From Erodium maritimum (lineage: Eukaryota; Streptophyta; Magnoliopsida; Geraniales; Geraniaceae): a stretch of DNA of 64,000 nucleotides. The DNA lies in assembly GCA_963921825.1 (NCBI GenBank), contig OY997592.1, positions 55,386,336 to 55,450,335 on the forward strand. Reading direction: 5' to 3'. Within the stretch, counting starts at the first letter, position 1. Each line of letters begins with the position of its first letter. A program made the translations under genes and the position numbers. Of this stretch, positions 22,089 to 32,780 are shown piece by piece. The notes under the pieces were generated by a model. That model ran no database searches. It had not been told where the DNA came from and saw only the letters and a list, made by a program, of their open reading frames with translations.

Positions 22089-23680
22089 TTCACTTTTAAG
22101 TCAGTTTCATTCTCAACAGCAACTTTCCACTTCTTAAAGGTATTAAAAACTTCATCTTTGTGCTTTAGAAAGTAAACCCATACCTTTCTTGTGGAATCAT
22201 TAATGAAGGTGACATAGTAGCGAGATCCTCCAATGGATGGAACTTTTGTAGGTCCATACACGCTTGAATGCACCATTTCCAGCTTCTTTGCTTTAGGAGG
22301 TTTCCCTAACTTTGAAAAGCTAACTCGTTCCTGCTTTCCTAACACACATGGTTCGCAAAAACTAACGTTCATATTCTTCAGTTCTGGAATCTTCCCCTTT
22401 GAAGCTAACATCTTCTTTCCTTTCTCACTCATGTGCCCAAGTCGTTCGTGCCATAGAGTTGAAGGACCAGTCCCATCAGTAACCGCATTAACCTCTTCCA
22501 TTGGCATCTCCGCCATGTACAAAGTTCCCCTCTTCCTTCCTCGAGCAATAATCAAATTCCCTTTTGATACCTTCCATTGACCGTCTTTAAAGGTTATACC
22601 GTATCCCAAACTGTCCAGATGACTTACAGAGATCAACATTCTCCTTATGGTAGGGATATACCTTACATCTTTTAACGTCCAAATTGTACCCATGGGAGTT
22701 TTGAGATTCACATCTCCTATGCCCGCAATTTCTTCCGTCTCATCATTGGCTAGATGAACTATACCTTTTGTAGGTCTAAAATTCACTAGCATATTTTTAT
22801 AATGGGTAGTATGGAAAGAAGCACCTGAATCCATGATCCATGACTCAACCGGGCTTTCTACATAACAGATCAAAGCATCATATTCAAATTCCTCTGTCGC
22901 ATTCACCGAGTTGTTATCCTTTCTTTCCTTCTTTGGGTTCGGGCATTGATTCTTGAAGTGGCCAGTTTGTTGACAATTATAGCAAGTCACATCTGCTTTG
23001 CTCTTAGATTCTCCTCTCCTTTTGGACTTTGATCTGCCTCGCCCTTTGTTCTTCTCCCTTTCAGAGTTCCTACCTCTTCCGTCCACGTTCAACACGGAGC
23101 CTGACGATTCTCTAGAACTCCTTCTACGAATATCTTCCCCGAGAATCAAGTCTCTTATCCCCTCGAACGACAGTTTAATAGATCCAGACGAACTACTAAC
23201 TGCTATGACGGTTCCTGACCAACTATCAGGTGACGAAGACCGCAACAATAGGGCTTGTACCTCATCATCGAATTTAATATCCACTGACACTAATCTGGAT
23301 AGTATCGTATTAAATTTGTTCACATGATCGGTAACATTAGCACCTTCCCTCATTTTCGTATTAACTAATAGACGAATCAAATATACCTTGTTTGATGCAG
23401 ACGGCTTTTCGTACATATTTGATAGCGCTTATATTAGTCCGTAGGTAGTTGTCTCCTTCATTACGTTGTAGGCAACGTTCCTTGTCAATGTCAACCTCAC
23501 CGCACCAAGTGCTTGTCGATCTAGCAACTGCCAATCGGCCGAACTTAGCTTCTCTGGTTTGGTCTCTGACAACGGTTCATGTAGCTTCTTCTGGTACATA
23601 TAATCCTCAATCTGCATCTTCCAGAATCCAAAATCTTTCCCATCGAACTTGTCGATTCGAACTTTCCCATCTTCTGTCAT
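22089..23680 (-). pseudogene. gag-pol: gag, protease and integrase N-half of the Tork-like element
   Basis: Begins MTEDGKVRIDKFDGKDF at 23680. The frame is open apart from a TAA at about 23429-23431 after TTTYGLI. Gag domain motifs: KMQIEDYMYQKKLH, DRQALGAVRLTLTRNVAYNV, NKVYLIRLLVNTKMREG. A lysine/arginine-rich linker leads to the CCHC knuckle CYNCQQTGHFKNQC, then the protease active site WIMDSGASFHTT. The GAG-pre-integrase module LWHERLGHMSEKGKKML with CEPCVLGKQERVSF carries the HHCC zinc site. The integrase core starts VHSSVYGPTKVPSIGGSRYY (relatives have D where VHSS stands, so the first catalytic aspartate is probably changed) and TFINDSTRKVWVYFLKHKDE. The frame breaks near 22080. Confidence 0.93.
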
Positions 23681-23699
23681 TGCTCCCACTTACCACGAG

Positions 23700-23717
23700 C
23701 CGGGGTTTGATACTATT
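23700..23717 (-). promoter_or_regulatory. Primer binding site of the Tork-like element
   Basis: The minus strand reads TAGTATCAAACCCCGG just inside the 5' LTR. It differs from the initiator tRNA-Met PBS (TGGTATCAGAGC) by G-to-A type changes, as expected for a decayed copy. Confidence 0.65.
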
Positions 23718-24056
23718 TGTTGGGGTATAACAACGTGGAACAATATTCAAGCAATATGAAACCAAGAGAAAATAAGCAATTACACAAGAACACAAGAATT
23801 TATGTGGTTCGCCAATTTGCCTACGTCCACGGTCTCACTACTCTCTTCTTATTGCTCTCATAATGAATGAATGATTTGGGTTTAGAAGTACATGGTATTT
23901 ATAGGAGAAGACAATGGTTAAAATAAGGTAGGAATTAGGTTTCCTAATCCTAATAGGAAATCTCCTTTAATTGCCTACTTAAGTCTCTTAGCTAAATCTG
24001 TTAGGATGACTAGACCTTTCCTAAATAAAATAGGAAGTCTCCACACAACCCTAATA
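23718..24056 (-). repeat. 5' LTR of the Tork-like element
   Basis: 339 bp, same length as its partner at 19376-19714. The terminal CA of the pair is CTAACA in one and CTAATA in the other. TATAAATA on the minus strand at 23896-23903 would be the promoter. It differs from the other LTR at about 18 positions by eye. Confidence 0.93.
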
Positions 24057-24084
24057 GATATTGTACTTTATATTCTGGGTTCAT

Positions 24085-24446
24085 GTTAAGAATTATTGTT
24101 AAGAATTATTGTTAAAAAGGGGAACCAGTTTAAAAATTGCAAGGATGTTGGTACTACATTGGTTATTTATCAGTGGGGATTTGATGATGCAGAAAGCCTT
24201 TTATTGGTGCTCAAGAACTTGTCTATTGTTTGTTGGGCCGGGGGTGTGGAGTTGGAGTTGATCGATATAGCTGCAGGTGGCCGAATGATGCCTCTTGAAG
24301 TTATTGCAGTATCACATCAGTCAAAAGGAAGCCCAAAGCTTTGCAATCATTTTGAGCTTGTTTTGTTGGTAGAAGGTTCGACTAAGCTTGAGGACATGCT
24401 TATTTTATGGAAGGTGATTTGTCATGACGTTAAGAAGGAAGAGTGA
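24085..24446 (+). pseudogene. Decayed fragment of chaperonin subunit CCT5 (TCP-1 epsilon)
   Basis: A single open frame of about 116 codons resembles the middle of the cytosolic chaperonin subunit epsilon. In that family a segment reads KCKDVGATLVICQWGFDDE followed by [19 protein letters not shown], as I recall it. Here the frame reads [40 protein letters not shown]. The downstream half ([20 protein letters not shown]) is only faintly like the family. The native protein is about 535 residues and nothing else of it is visible nearby, so this is a fragment, not a gene. A frame uninterrupted over this length could mean a recent capture or chance. The 5' side was originally joined to 18805-19370, before the copia insertion. 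Assignment rests on memory of the family. Confidence 0.65.
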
Positions 24447-25315
24447 AGCGACATCGTTTGAAAGGAAGGACCAGAGTGACATCGTTTAGTTAGGGTTCGT
24501 GATGCGGTGGCGTTTCGATCGTCTTGTGCTTTGTTCCCAAAACTATCTTACATAAAGGATTAGTAGAGGCAGCAAAAGGGAAGGGATGAACTATTGGTAT
24601 TTCCCATTTCTAGCTTAGTTTGTAGTTAATGGTAGCCATAGTTGTAGTAATTCAATAACTGTTGTAGTTGTAGTAAAAGGGCCTTAGAGGTTGTCTTACT
24701 GTGCATTAGCTTTATCAGATTTAATCGAAGCTTCCTCTTCCCGGTTTCATTGTTGATTTACTTGAGATTGTATTCACAATCGTAACACCAAGATATGAGA
24801 TTCCAAGACGAAACAACCCTTCCAAACACACCCCTTAGTTCACAATCAACGAACAAAAAACATGAATACATAGAGAGAACAGAGGACTAAGGATATGAAT
24901 CAATCTTCAACCATACCTTTGCTTCGAGTTCCCGAAGACGAGATATACGACTTACCGGCAACAACGATGTCCTCTTGAAGAAAACCCACACATCAAGAAA
25001 TCGGACCAGAGATTAAAACACGAAGACTGAACAAGCAGAGCCGGCACAACAGACTCTGAAAACGACCGACGAGTGTCACTATTCAGCACGTCCCCATATC
25101 ATTGGTTCGAGCTCCTGTAGACAAGGCAACCACGGCGAAGCAGACGTCGGTGATAACCTTTGGTGGTTAAACCTAAAAATCGCGTGCGTGGGGCGCGTTA
25201 TCTACTCTAACGGAAAAATATTAATCTAGGATGTTGGAAAAAAAAACTTAATGATGTTATTTTTGGAAACTTCAGTGTTAATGCCTATGCATCTTTAAAC
25301 TTAATTTCCTTATTT
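24447..25315. other. Unassigned intergenic-like sequence
   Basis: Contains the words GACATCGTTTGAAAGG and GACATCGTTTAGTTAGGG near 24450-24500, resembling motifs seen upstream of plant genes. On the minus strand around 24950 there is TTGCCGGTAAGTCG, which looks like a splice donor within a plausible 5' UTR. I see no protein domain on either strand. Confidence 0.3.
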
Positions 25316-25354
25316 TTGCTCTCACTTATAAGCATTTTATCCCGGGTCGGGACT

Positions 25355-25495
25355 CCTCTCAAAATCATTTCTGTTGGAGTGGCGAGGATGTCGACCCTAA
25401 AAGTCTGCCTCTCTATGCGTTATCAGGGTTGGAACCGGTTAGGAATCCTTTCTGTCGGAGTGGCGGGGACGTCGACAACGAAAGCCTGCAGGGCT
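25355..25495 (+). repeat. Imperfect direct repeat in unassigned DNA
   Basis: Two copies of a roughly 45-base unit, about 80 bases apart: TTTCTGTTGGAGTGGCGAGG (from 25367) and TTTCTGTCGGAGTGGCGGGG (from 25447), each followed by an A/GTGTCGAC-like segment and then AAAGTCTGC or AAAGCCTGC. The origin is unknown. Confidence 0.6.
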
Positions 25496-25510
25496 GGACC
25501 AATCCTCTAG

Positions 25511-26650
25511 CGCTGGTACTGCTTCCGTGTCCGACCACCTCACTAGATATGATCCCTCTTCTGCCTCGCTTTGTCCACCGCGGATCATACTTTGATGGTC
25601 AGTTTCCTTGGGGAGGGGAGGGGATAGCATCTCCGATCAACCAGAAAGAAATCCCGGAGGAAGTGGGTGCGCGTGGGGTATCTCTCTCAAGCGCTTACAC
25701 GCCAAATCTGTCCTTAGAAACACCTGATATCCCCTTAGTTTGGATACCCATCCCGAGAGAGTGGGATACCTCGGCGCAGAAGACGTCGCTAAGGACCTCT
25801 TAGTTTTTTCCCCGAGCCAGTTGCCACATGCCACCTTAGGGTCCACCGTCATATCTAAGTCAAATGGACCAGTTGGGACTTCCAATCCAGTCTTGTCCAC
25901 CTACCCTTTATCTTAAACATATGAGAGATCGGTAACGTCCACCGTCTTGTCTAATCAGGGATTTGGCAAGTTTATAACAACTGGTTCTCCAGGAAGGTAT
26001 CTAGGGGATTTCCCATGAAGTGAAGAGGTGAAGAGGATCCCCTCTTGCGAGAGAGTCAGATAGTATCTGTTGGAAGTAGTGCATGCGAGCGTTGGGAAAT
26101 AGTCTCGACGGGAGCCATGAGAGCACATCATAATGGGCTGCCTTGGAGGACTAGCAGCCTCCCTATTCTAGGGTTCCTCCATTATGTCATTATGTCATGT
26201 GCTCCCTCCCTGAACCAGGTGCGTCACTCAGCACGTTAGGGATCCCTTTTGGAGGACTCACAAGTTCTCAGACTATTATGGTTGGCTTCCAATTTAACCG
26301 GATATTGTTTTTCTTTCTATTTTAATTATTTTTCTTAGTTGTTTGTGTCTTCAAAAATCCGTCTTCTTGGATCATTTTAGAGGATTAGTGTTAGTCTATC
26401 CCCAAATGGTATACTACCCTACTATTCTTCTCCCACTTCTGTTATTTTCAAGTAACAAAAGTTGTTTTTTCCGCAAAAAACAAACAAACATGAAACTTAG
26501 TATTTGTGAAGATGCTTATTCTGTGGCATAGGAGGGATTTTCGGTTGTCCTTTTCCCTGTCCTTAACTTCAAAGGTAACGACTGAATACACATCTTACTG
26601 ATAAAAAAAACTAAAAAGTTGCATTGACTTTCTGTGTATATATAGTTAAG

Positions 26651-26683
<33 letters not shown>
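25511..26683. other. Unassigned sequence ending in a (TA)n tract
   Basis: GC-richer up to about 26240, then AT-rich. I see open frames but no domain, no tRNA and no LTR or inverted-repeat ends. It ends in a (TA)n run at about 26655-26683 that serves as the left target site of element a. Confidence 0.3.
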
Positions 26684-26688
<5 letters not shown>

Positions 26689-27052
26689 TGGTATCAAATT
26701 CAAACCACCCCTTATTGTGCAAACTACGAACTCACCAGGTGCTGACACGTGAGCGCGCGCGCTGCTGGTGCGCGCGCACAGTGCTGACACGTGGCGCGCA
26801 TAGTGCCAATAGTTTGGGCGCACAATGCTAATAGTTTGGCACTGTGCTAAACTATTAGCACTGTGCGCGTCAAACTATTAGCACCGTGTGCGCGCGTGGT
26901 CAACACGCTCACGCGCGCGGGCGGAGGCGCGCGCGAATCTGCCACGTGTCAGCATCGCGCGCGCTCTGCTGACGTCACTTTGACCGCATCCTGTGGCTTA
27001 GATTGGTTCGTAGTTTGCACAATAAGGATGGTTTTTACTGGATAGCTACCCT
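26684..27052. mobile_element. TA-flanked foldback element a (369 bp)
   Basis: Ends are inverted repeats of about 47 bases: left AGGGTTGGTATCAAATTC, right (complement) AGGGTAGCTATCCAGTAA, with TTATTGTGCAAACTACGAAC at the inner side of both. The interior is itself nearly palindromic (GTGCTGACACGTG against CACGTGTCAGCA; ACTATTAGCACTGTGC against GCACAATGCTAATAGT) and extremely CG-rich (CGCGCGCG runs). Flanked on both sides by (TA)n. It has no coding capacity, so it is a MITE-like non-autonomous element. Confidence 0.85.
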
Positions 27053-27136
27053 ATATATATATATGTATATATATATATGTATGTATATATATATGTATAT
27101 ATATGTATGTATGTATGTATATATATATATATATAT
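27053..27136. repeat. (TA)n / (TATG)n microsatellite between elements a and b
   Basis: TA repeats interrupted by TATG units. It is the common target of elements a and b. Confidence 0.9.
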
Positions 27137-28039
27137 AGGATAACATTCAGGTACGACTTGGTCAATTTTGTGCGAAATACGACTCAATCCCATCCTTGGA
27201 ATCGCAAATTGCATGGCTTAATTTTTTTTCACCAAGTTTCTTATTTTGATCTTTCCCGCTTCGTTTCAACTCCGATTTAATTTTTTCTTGCGCCAAAAAC
27301 TTTCTTTTTTCAAGATCTATCTATCAAGTAGCATATTGAATATGTTTTGAAGCAAAAAAGAACATGTACAAGCAAAAACACAATTTGTTAACCGTACACT
27401 AATGTATGTTTTTGCAACTGCATTTGTATGAATAAGCTAATATTAATGTATGTTTTGTATGTATGTTTTTACAACTGCATGTTTTTTTAATTTTCAGTTA
27501 TATATGTACGTTGAACTTAATGTATGTTTATACAATTTTAAATGTATGTTCTTGGCATTTTCATTTGTATGTGTAAGGCAACCTTAATGCATGTTGTTTC
27601 AGTTGTATGTATACGCTAAACTTAATGTATGTTCTTACTATTTTCATTTGTATGTGTATGAATGTTTTGTCCGTGTAAGCTAATAAATTAAGATTAGCTT
27701 AAACATACATTAAGATTAGTTTATTCATACAAATCCAGTTGCAAGAACATACATTAGTGCACGGTTAACGATTTGTGTTTTTGCTTGTACATGTTTTTTT
27801 TTTGCTTCAAAACATATTCAATATACCACTTGATAGATAGATCTTGAAAAAAGAAAGTTTTTGGCGCAAGAAAAAATTAAATCGGAGTTGAAACGAAGCG
27901 GGAAAGATCAAAATAAGAAACTTGGTGAAAAAAAAATCAGCCATGCGAAAATCGCAGCCCTTGGGCAATATGCGATTCCAAAGTTGGGATTAAGTCGTAT
28001 TTCGTATTTAAAGATTGTGTTGTACCTGAAAGCTCCCCT
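27137..28039. mobile_element. TA-flanked foldback element b (903 bp)
   Basis: Left end AGGATAACATTCAGGTACGA; right end (complement) AGGGGAGCTTTCAGGTACAA. The two halves are long inverted arms of about 350-400 bases. The left arm passes through GATCTTTCCCGCTTCGTTTC and TCTTGCGCCAAAAACTTTC, and the right arm carries the complements (GAAACGAAGCGGGAAAGATC). The centre contains diverged copies of a roughly 48-base unit with AATGTATGTT. There is no real protein-coding frame. The arms are shared with elements e and g, but the outer 50 bases are different. Confidence 0.87.
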
Positions 28040-28051
28040 ATATATATATAT

Positions 28052-28292
28052 AGGATAACAATCAGGTACAAACTTGTATCTTTCGTCAGAACGTAGAACT
28101 ATCAATCTGGGCCCTTGGATCGTAGACTTAATGGCCCATATTTAATGCATATCTTCTAATATCTTTTTAATTAATGCATATCTTGTAATTGATTTCGTAA
28201 TCAATCACCCCCCACCCCCCTGAATTTCGGTGGCCATTCGATCTGGGTAATCAATGGCCAAGATTAGTTCTACGTTCTGACCCGAAATGAGG
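28052..28292. mobile_element. TA-flanked element c (right end truncated)
   Basis: Left end AGGATAACAATCAGGTACAA. Inside are GGCCCATATTTAATGC, AATCAATCACCCCCCACCCC and CTGAATTTCGGTGGCC, near the right end TAGTTCTACGTTCTGACCCG. The same 240-base sequence occurs in f (29722 onward) and inverted in h (36693-36931). The right terminus stops at GAAATGAGG, directly before element d. Confidence 0.78.
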
Positions 28293-28295
28293 TAT

Positions 28296-28598
28296 AGGGA
28301 GACAATCACGTGCGAACCTCCCTTACGGTGCGAACCTGCGAACCTCAAATATGGTTTGCAGAAATAGCGAATATGGTTTGCGGAAATAAGCATCCCAGTT
28401 TGCGGAAAAAAAGTTTGAAAAAACAGCATTTTATCTTGAGAAAAAATGGTTTGCAAAAATAGTGTTTCTGGTTTGCGAAATTTTTGTCTGAGAATATTCA
28501 CCGCAAACTGAGAACACTATTTCCGCAACCCAGATACACTAAACCAGCAGGTTCGCACGTTCGCACCGTAAGCCATGGTTCGCACCTGATTGCACCCG
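28296..28598. mobile_element. TA-flanked inverted-repeat element d (303 bp)
   Basis: Left end AGGGAGACAATCACGTGCGA. The right end in complement reads CGGGTGCAATCAGGTGCGAA. The inverted repeats are about 50 bases (TTACGGTGCGAAC on both). The interior repeats the word GGTTTGCGGAAAT and variants. It lies between c and e, so it probably inserted at their boundary. Confidence 0.8.
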
Positions 28599-28608
28599 AT
28601 ATATATAT

Positions 28609-29709
28609 AGGGGAACAATCAAGTACAAACCCTCCCTTAGATCAGAACATAGAACTAATCTACACCATTCAATATAGCAAATCAAGGGCTAAGATTTTTG
28701 ATAAATTCTGATTCCAAAATATGTTCACGCGCATTGTTTGTGGGTATTTTCGGGGAAAAAAATAGTGGGAATCGTAAAATACAAGTGGGAAATCGAAATT
28801 GGCTGCTATTTTCGTTTTTTTTCACCAAGTTTACTATTTTGATCTTTCCCGCTTCGTTTCAACTCCGATTTAATTTTTTCTTGCGCCAATAATTTTCTTT
28901 TTCCAAGACCTATCTATCAAGTAGCATATTGAATATTTTTTGAAGCAAGAAAAAAAAGATTTACTCAAACAAACAAAAAATAAACGAAATTAATGTATGT
29001 TTTGTAATTTTCAGTTGTATGTGTACGCTAAACCTAATATATGTTTATAGGAGCTAAAACTCAATGTATGTTCTTGCCATTTTCATTTGTATGTGTAGGC
29101 TAAACTTAATGTATGTTTTTATGTTTTCGCAACTGCATATGTGTAAGCTAAACTTAATGTATGTTCTTCCCATTTTCATTTGTATGTTTAAGCTGAATTG
29201 AATGTATGTTTTTACCATTTTCATCTGTATGTGTAAGTTAACCTTAATGTATGTTTTTGCAAATGCATTTGTATGTATACTACCCATAACTTTTCACTTT
29301 ACAACATAAACATACATTAAGTTTAGGGTACACATACAACTGAAAATTACAAAACATACATTCATGTCGTTTCTTTTATTTTTGTTTGAGTAAATCATTT
29401 TTTTTTCTTGCTTCAAAACGTATTCAATATGCTACTTGATAGATAGGTCTTGGAAAAAGAAAATTATTGGCGCAAGAAAAAATTAAATCGGAGTTGAAAT
29501 GAAGCGGGAAAGATCAAAATAGTAAACTTGGTGAAAAAAAAAGTCGAAATTACCCTCAAATTCGAAATTAAAGCCAATTTCAGCATATTTTTATGCGCGT
29601 GTAGTTAAAATTGGAAAACAAATCTCACCCATCCAATAAAATATTTTAAAGGATGAGATTAGTTCTACGTTCTGACCGATTTGTGAGGTTTATACCTGAT
29701 TGTGATCCT
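28609..29709. mobile_element. TA-flanked foldback element e (1.1 kb)
   Basis: Left end AGGGGAACAATCAAGTACAA; right end (complement) AGGATCACAATCAGGTATAA. It contains the same long palindromic arms as b (28830-29010 against 29370-29545), here with CCAATAATTTTCTTTTTCC. The centre is a tandem array of about five units of 40-50 bases (GCTAAACTTAATGTATGTT). Element g (35606-36692) is a second copy in the opposite orientation. Confidence 0.85.
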
Positions 29710-31833
29710 ATATATATATATATGATAGCTATCAAGTACAAATTTGTATCTTTCATAAGAACGTAAAACTTTCAATCTGGGCCATTGGATCATAAAATTA
29801 AAGGCCCAGATTTAATGCATATCTTTTAATATCTTTTTAATTAATGCATATCTTGTAATTGATTTCGTAATCAATCACCCCCCACCCCCCTGAATTTCGG
29901 TGGCCATCCGATTTGGATAATCAATGGTCCAGATTAGTTCTACGTTCTGACCCGAAACAAGGTTTATACTCGATAGTACGTTCTGACCCGAAACAAGGTT
30001 TGTAATAACCACTCTCGGTCAACGCCAGTCAAACCTGTGAAAAACAGGAAAATTTAAAATTTTTGAGCAGGCACTGAATTGAACAGGGATTGGACCCCGA
30101 GGGTCATATCGGACTTAAGTTGACCCCGTTATTGACCAAAGTGAGTTACAGGGGACTCAGGGCAACTTTCTGATCAATTTGGGAAATGGTGACTTTTCAC
30201 TGGAAAGGTCAACCGAGCGACGTTTTGGTCCATTCGAGGACCGTTTTGGATCCGAAAAGCTTAGCCGTCGTCGCAGCGGTCTTAGTTGAGCCGTTTCCTT
30301 GTGGCCCGCCAAGTTTCGTAATTTTTTGGGAAAAAGTGCCCGTTCGGGGCCCGAAACGTCCGATTTTCGCGAAACTGATTGAAAAATATCAACTAGATAT
30401 TTTCCAAAAGGTGTGGGACCCACCTTGACACATGTCCTAAAGGTGGTGGTGTTAGTTTTGGGGGTAAAATGAATGGATGGGAATAGTTGGCCGAGTATGA
30501 GGTTTTAAAGGAGGAAAATTAGTTTTGTTGTTAGTTTAATTAAATTAGAAATTAGAAGAGAGAAGTTAGAGAGAGAAGGAGAAGAGAGAAAGGGAGAAGA
30601 AGAAGGTTTCTAGGGTTTCGGAGGTACTATTCACGTCATCTCCACCACTCGATCACCTCAAAAGTTAGAGATTCAAGCTCACCTCATCCTCCTCTACGGT
30701 AATACCCAAACCGATTCTCGTTTTGATTATTTTGGAAAGCTAGGGTTTTGTTAAAACTAATGATTTAGGGTTGTGTGGAGGTTGGGGAGGTGTTGGAGAC
30801 GTTTTAGAGGTGTTTGGGGGTTTAATTTCACGTTTTCCTGTGACCGGAGGCTCGGGAGGAGCTCCGGCCACCGTGGGTGGTGGCCGGCCGGCCATGTGGT
30901 GGCTGGCCGGAGGTGGCAGCAGCCACCACTTGGTGGCCGAGCCCCTCCCTCAAACCCTAGGTCTCGGCCAAGCCTCTTGGGTGGGGCCCACGTGCTCGGT
31001 TGCTCGGGTTTTAATGTTCGGGTGGTTTAAAACGTTCCCCGGACCATTTATCCTTAATCGAATCGAAAATTGGAATTAAATTGGAGAAGTTGTAATTAAC
31101 GGGTTTTAGGAACTTTAAACGTTAATAAATTGATTTAGAAGTCGGAATTCGATTCCGTCAAGTGCGTTGGGTTCCTTGAATTATTCTAAGACCGTACAAA
31201 CGAAAACGGGGACTTTTGGAGCCCCGGAAGGCAATTAACCAAAACTCGGGCAGATTCGCCATGTCGGGCGAATCTGGCCCTTACGGGTCCTTTATCGGCA
31301 ATATCAAGTAATTGGGAAGTTTGGGAGTGTTCGGCGTTGTCGGGGTTACGTTTGGGCGTTAAGTATGTTAATTTTCGGTTTATCCGTACTAGTTTAAAAG
31401 TACTTTGAATTTGTGTTCTTTTAGATCGTGCTACGGACCGAGGCAAAGGGAAGCTCGGCGAGTGACTGAGTGTGCTTCGGGTGTTGTTGGAGCGCTTTTG
31501 GGATTATATACGAGGTAGGGAAAAGTAGCCGGATCTCGGCCCTGACTGGGGAAAGTTAACAGTAGAATTGCATGTGACACCGGGGTGTCGTGGGTTGAAT
31601 AGGTTTATTTAAATATTAGAAAAGCATGCTACGGGAACTTGGTAATTATTAGAAAAGCATGTTACGGGAACTTAGTAATTATGAGAAAAGCATGTGACAC
31701 TTAGTAGTGTCGTAGGAGCAGAGAACTTAGCGTAATTGATTTACTGGAGGCATATGACCATGCCCGGAGGTTGTTTGTGAAACTAGTGATCTTAGGACTG
31801 TTGGAGGCATCGAGTATGCCGGAGGTTGTTGTG

Positions 31834-32190
31834 CGTTATTTATTGTTGAGTTTGGGTGGCCTTGAGAGCCCGTGTATTTATTGTTGAGTTTGTGCGGCCT
31901 TGAGAGCCCGTGTTATTTATTGTTGAGTTTGGGCGGCCTTGAGAGCCCGTGTTATTTATTGTTGAGTTTGGGTGGCCTTGAGAGCCCGTGTTATTTATTG
32001 TTGAGTTTGGGTGGCCTTGAGAGCCCGTGCTATTTATTGTTGAGTTTGGGCGGCCTTGAGAGCCCGTGTTATTTATTGTTGAGTTTGGGTGGCCTTGAGA
32101 GCCCGTGCTATTTATTGTTGAGTTTGGGCGGCCTTGAGAGCCCGTGTTATTTATTGTTGAGTTTGGGCCTTGAGAGCCCGTGTATTTAAA
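31834..32190 (+). repeat. Minisatellite 1 in LTR C, 39-bp unit, about nine copies
   Basis: Unit TTATTTATTGTTGAGTTTGG followed by GCGGCCTTGAGAGCCCGTG. Thirty-nine is a multiple of three, so one frame stays open and gives a periodic peptide; this is a by-product of the repeat, not a gene. Confidence 0.92.
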
Positions 32191-32228
32191 TTGGTGTCTT
32201 GGGTGGCCCTGAGTGCCCGTGTCTTACT

Positions 32229-32485
32229 ATTGATGTTTTGGGGTGGCCGTGAGTGCCGTGGGGTTGTTGAACCCGAGTCTCGACCGTTGGTGTGTCTTGA
32301 GTGGCAATGAGTGCCGTGGGGTTGTTGAACCCGAGTCTTGACCGTTGGTGTGTCTTGAGTGGAAGTGAGTGCCCGTGGGGTTGTCGAACCCGAGTCTTGA
32401 CCGTTGGTGTGTCTTGAGTGGCACTGAGTGCCCGTGGGGTTGTTGAACCCGAGTCTTGACTGTTGAGGTGTCTTGAGTGGCCTTG
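32229..32485 (+). repeat. Minisatellite 2 in LTR C, 58-59-bp unit, about four copies
   Basis: Unit GTGGGGTTGTTGAACCCGAG followed by TCTTGACCGTTGGTGTGTC and TTGAGTGGCAATGAGTGCC. Copies begin near 32258, 32316, 32376 and 32432. Confidence 0.88.
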
Positions 32486-32540
32486 AGTGCCTGTGTGATT
32501 GAACTTGCCTGTGATTGTGATTGTGGTTACCTGAAGTTGT

Positions 32541-32780
32541 GAGTTCTAAAGGTCGACAACCTGATCCGACTTAGTGTCGATGAATTGCGAGTTCTAAAGG
32601 TCGACAGCCTGATCCGACTTAGTGTCGATGAATCGCGAGTTCTAAAGGTCGACAGCCTGATCCGACTTAGTGTCGATGAATCGCGAGTTCTAAAGGTCGA
32701 CAGCCTGATCCGACTTAGTGTCGATGAATTGCGAGTTCTAAAGGTCGACAGCCTGATCCGACTTCGTGTCGAGGAATTCC
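32541..32780 (+). repeat. Minisatellite 3 in LTR C, 48-bp unit, five copies
   Basis: Unit GAGTTCTAAAGGTCGACAGC followed by CTGATCCGACTTAGTGTCGA and TGAATTGC, starting at 32541, 32589, 32637, 32685 and 32733. The copies are nearly identical, so the array is young. Confidence 0.93.

Larger units (their letters stand above)
19376..24056 (-). mobile_element. Ty1/copia element, Tork/Tnt1-like, complete with both LTRs
   Basis: 4681-bp element on the minus strand. LTRs of 339 bp at each end, PBS and PPT in the right places, and one gag-pol polyprotein in the copia order (gag, protease, integrase, RT, RNase H). The flanking 5-bp target duplication is perfect: GATAT at 19371-19375 and 24057-24061. 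By eye the two LTRs differ at about 18 of 339 positions (around 5%), so it is a moderately old insertion. The coding region has one nonsense codon and two frameshifts. Confidence 0.95.

Noticed and set aside
26684-28598. Helitron ends
   Set aside because: There is no TC start with CTRR end; clear inverted repeats and TA-repeat flanks point to TIR-type elements.
31872-32189. 105-codon open frame with a repeated LLLSLGGLESPCY-like peptide
   Set aside because: It is the translation of the 39-bp minisatellite in solo LTR C; the unit length is a multiple of three, so the frame stays open without selection.
31834-32780. Possible CRISPR array (regular repeats of 39, 58 and 48 bp)
   Set aside because: Units are contiguous without unique spacers and lie in a plant LTR; these are minisatellites.
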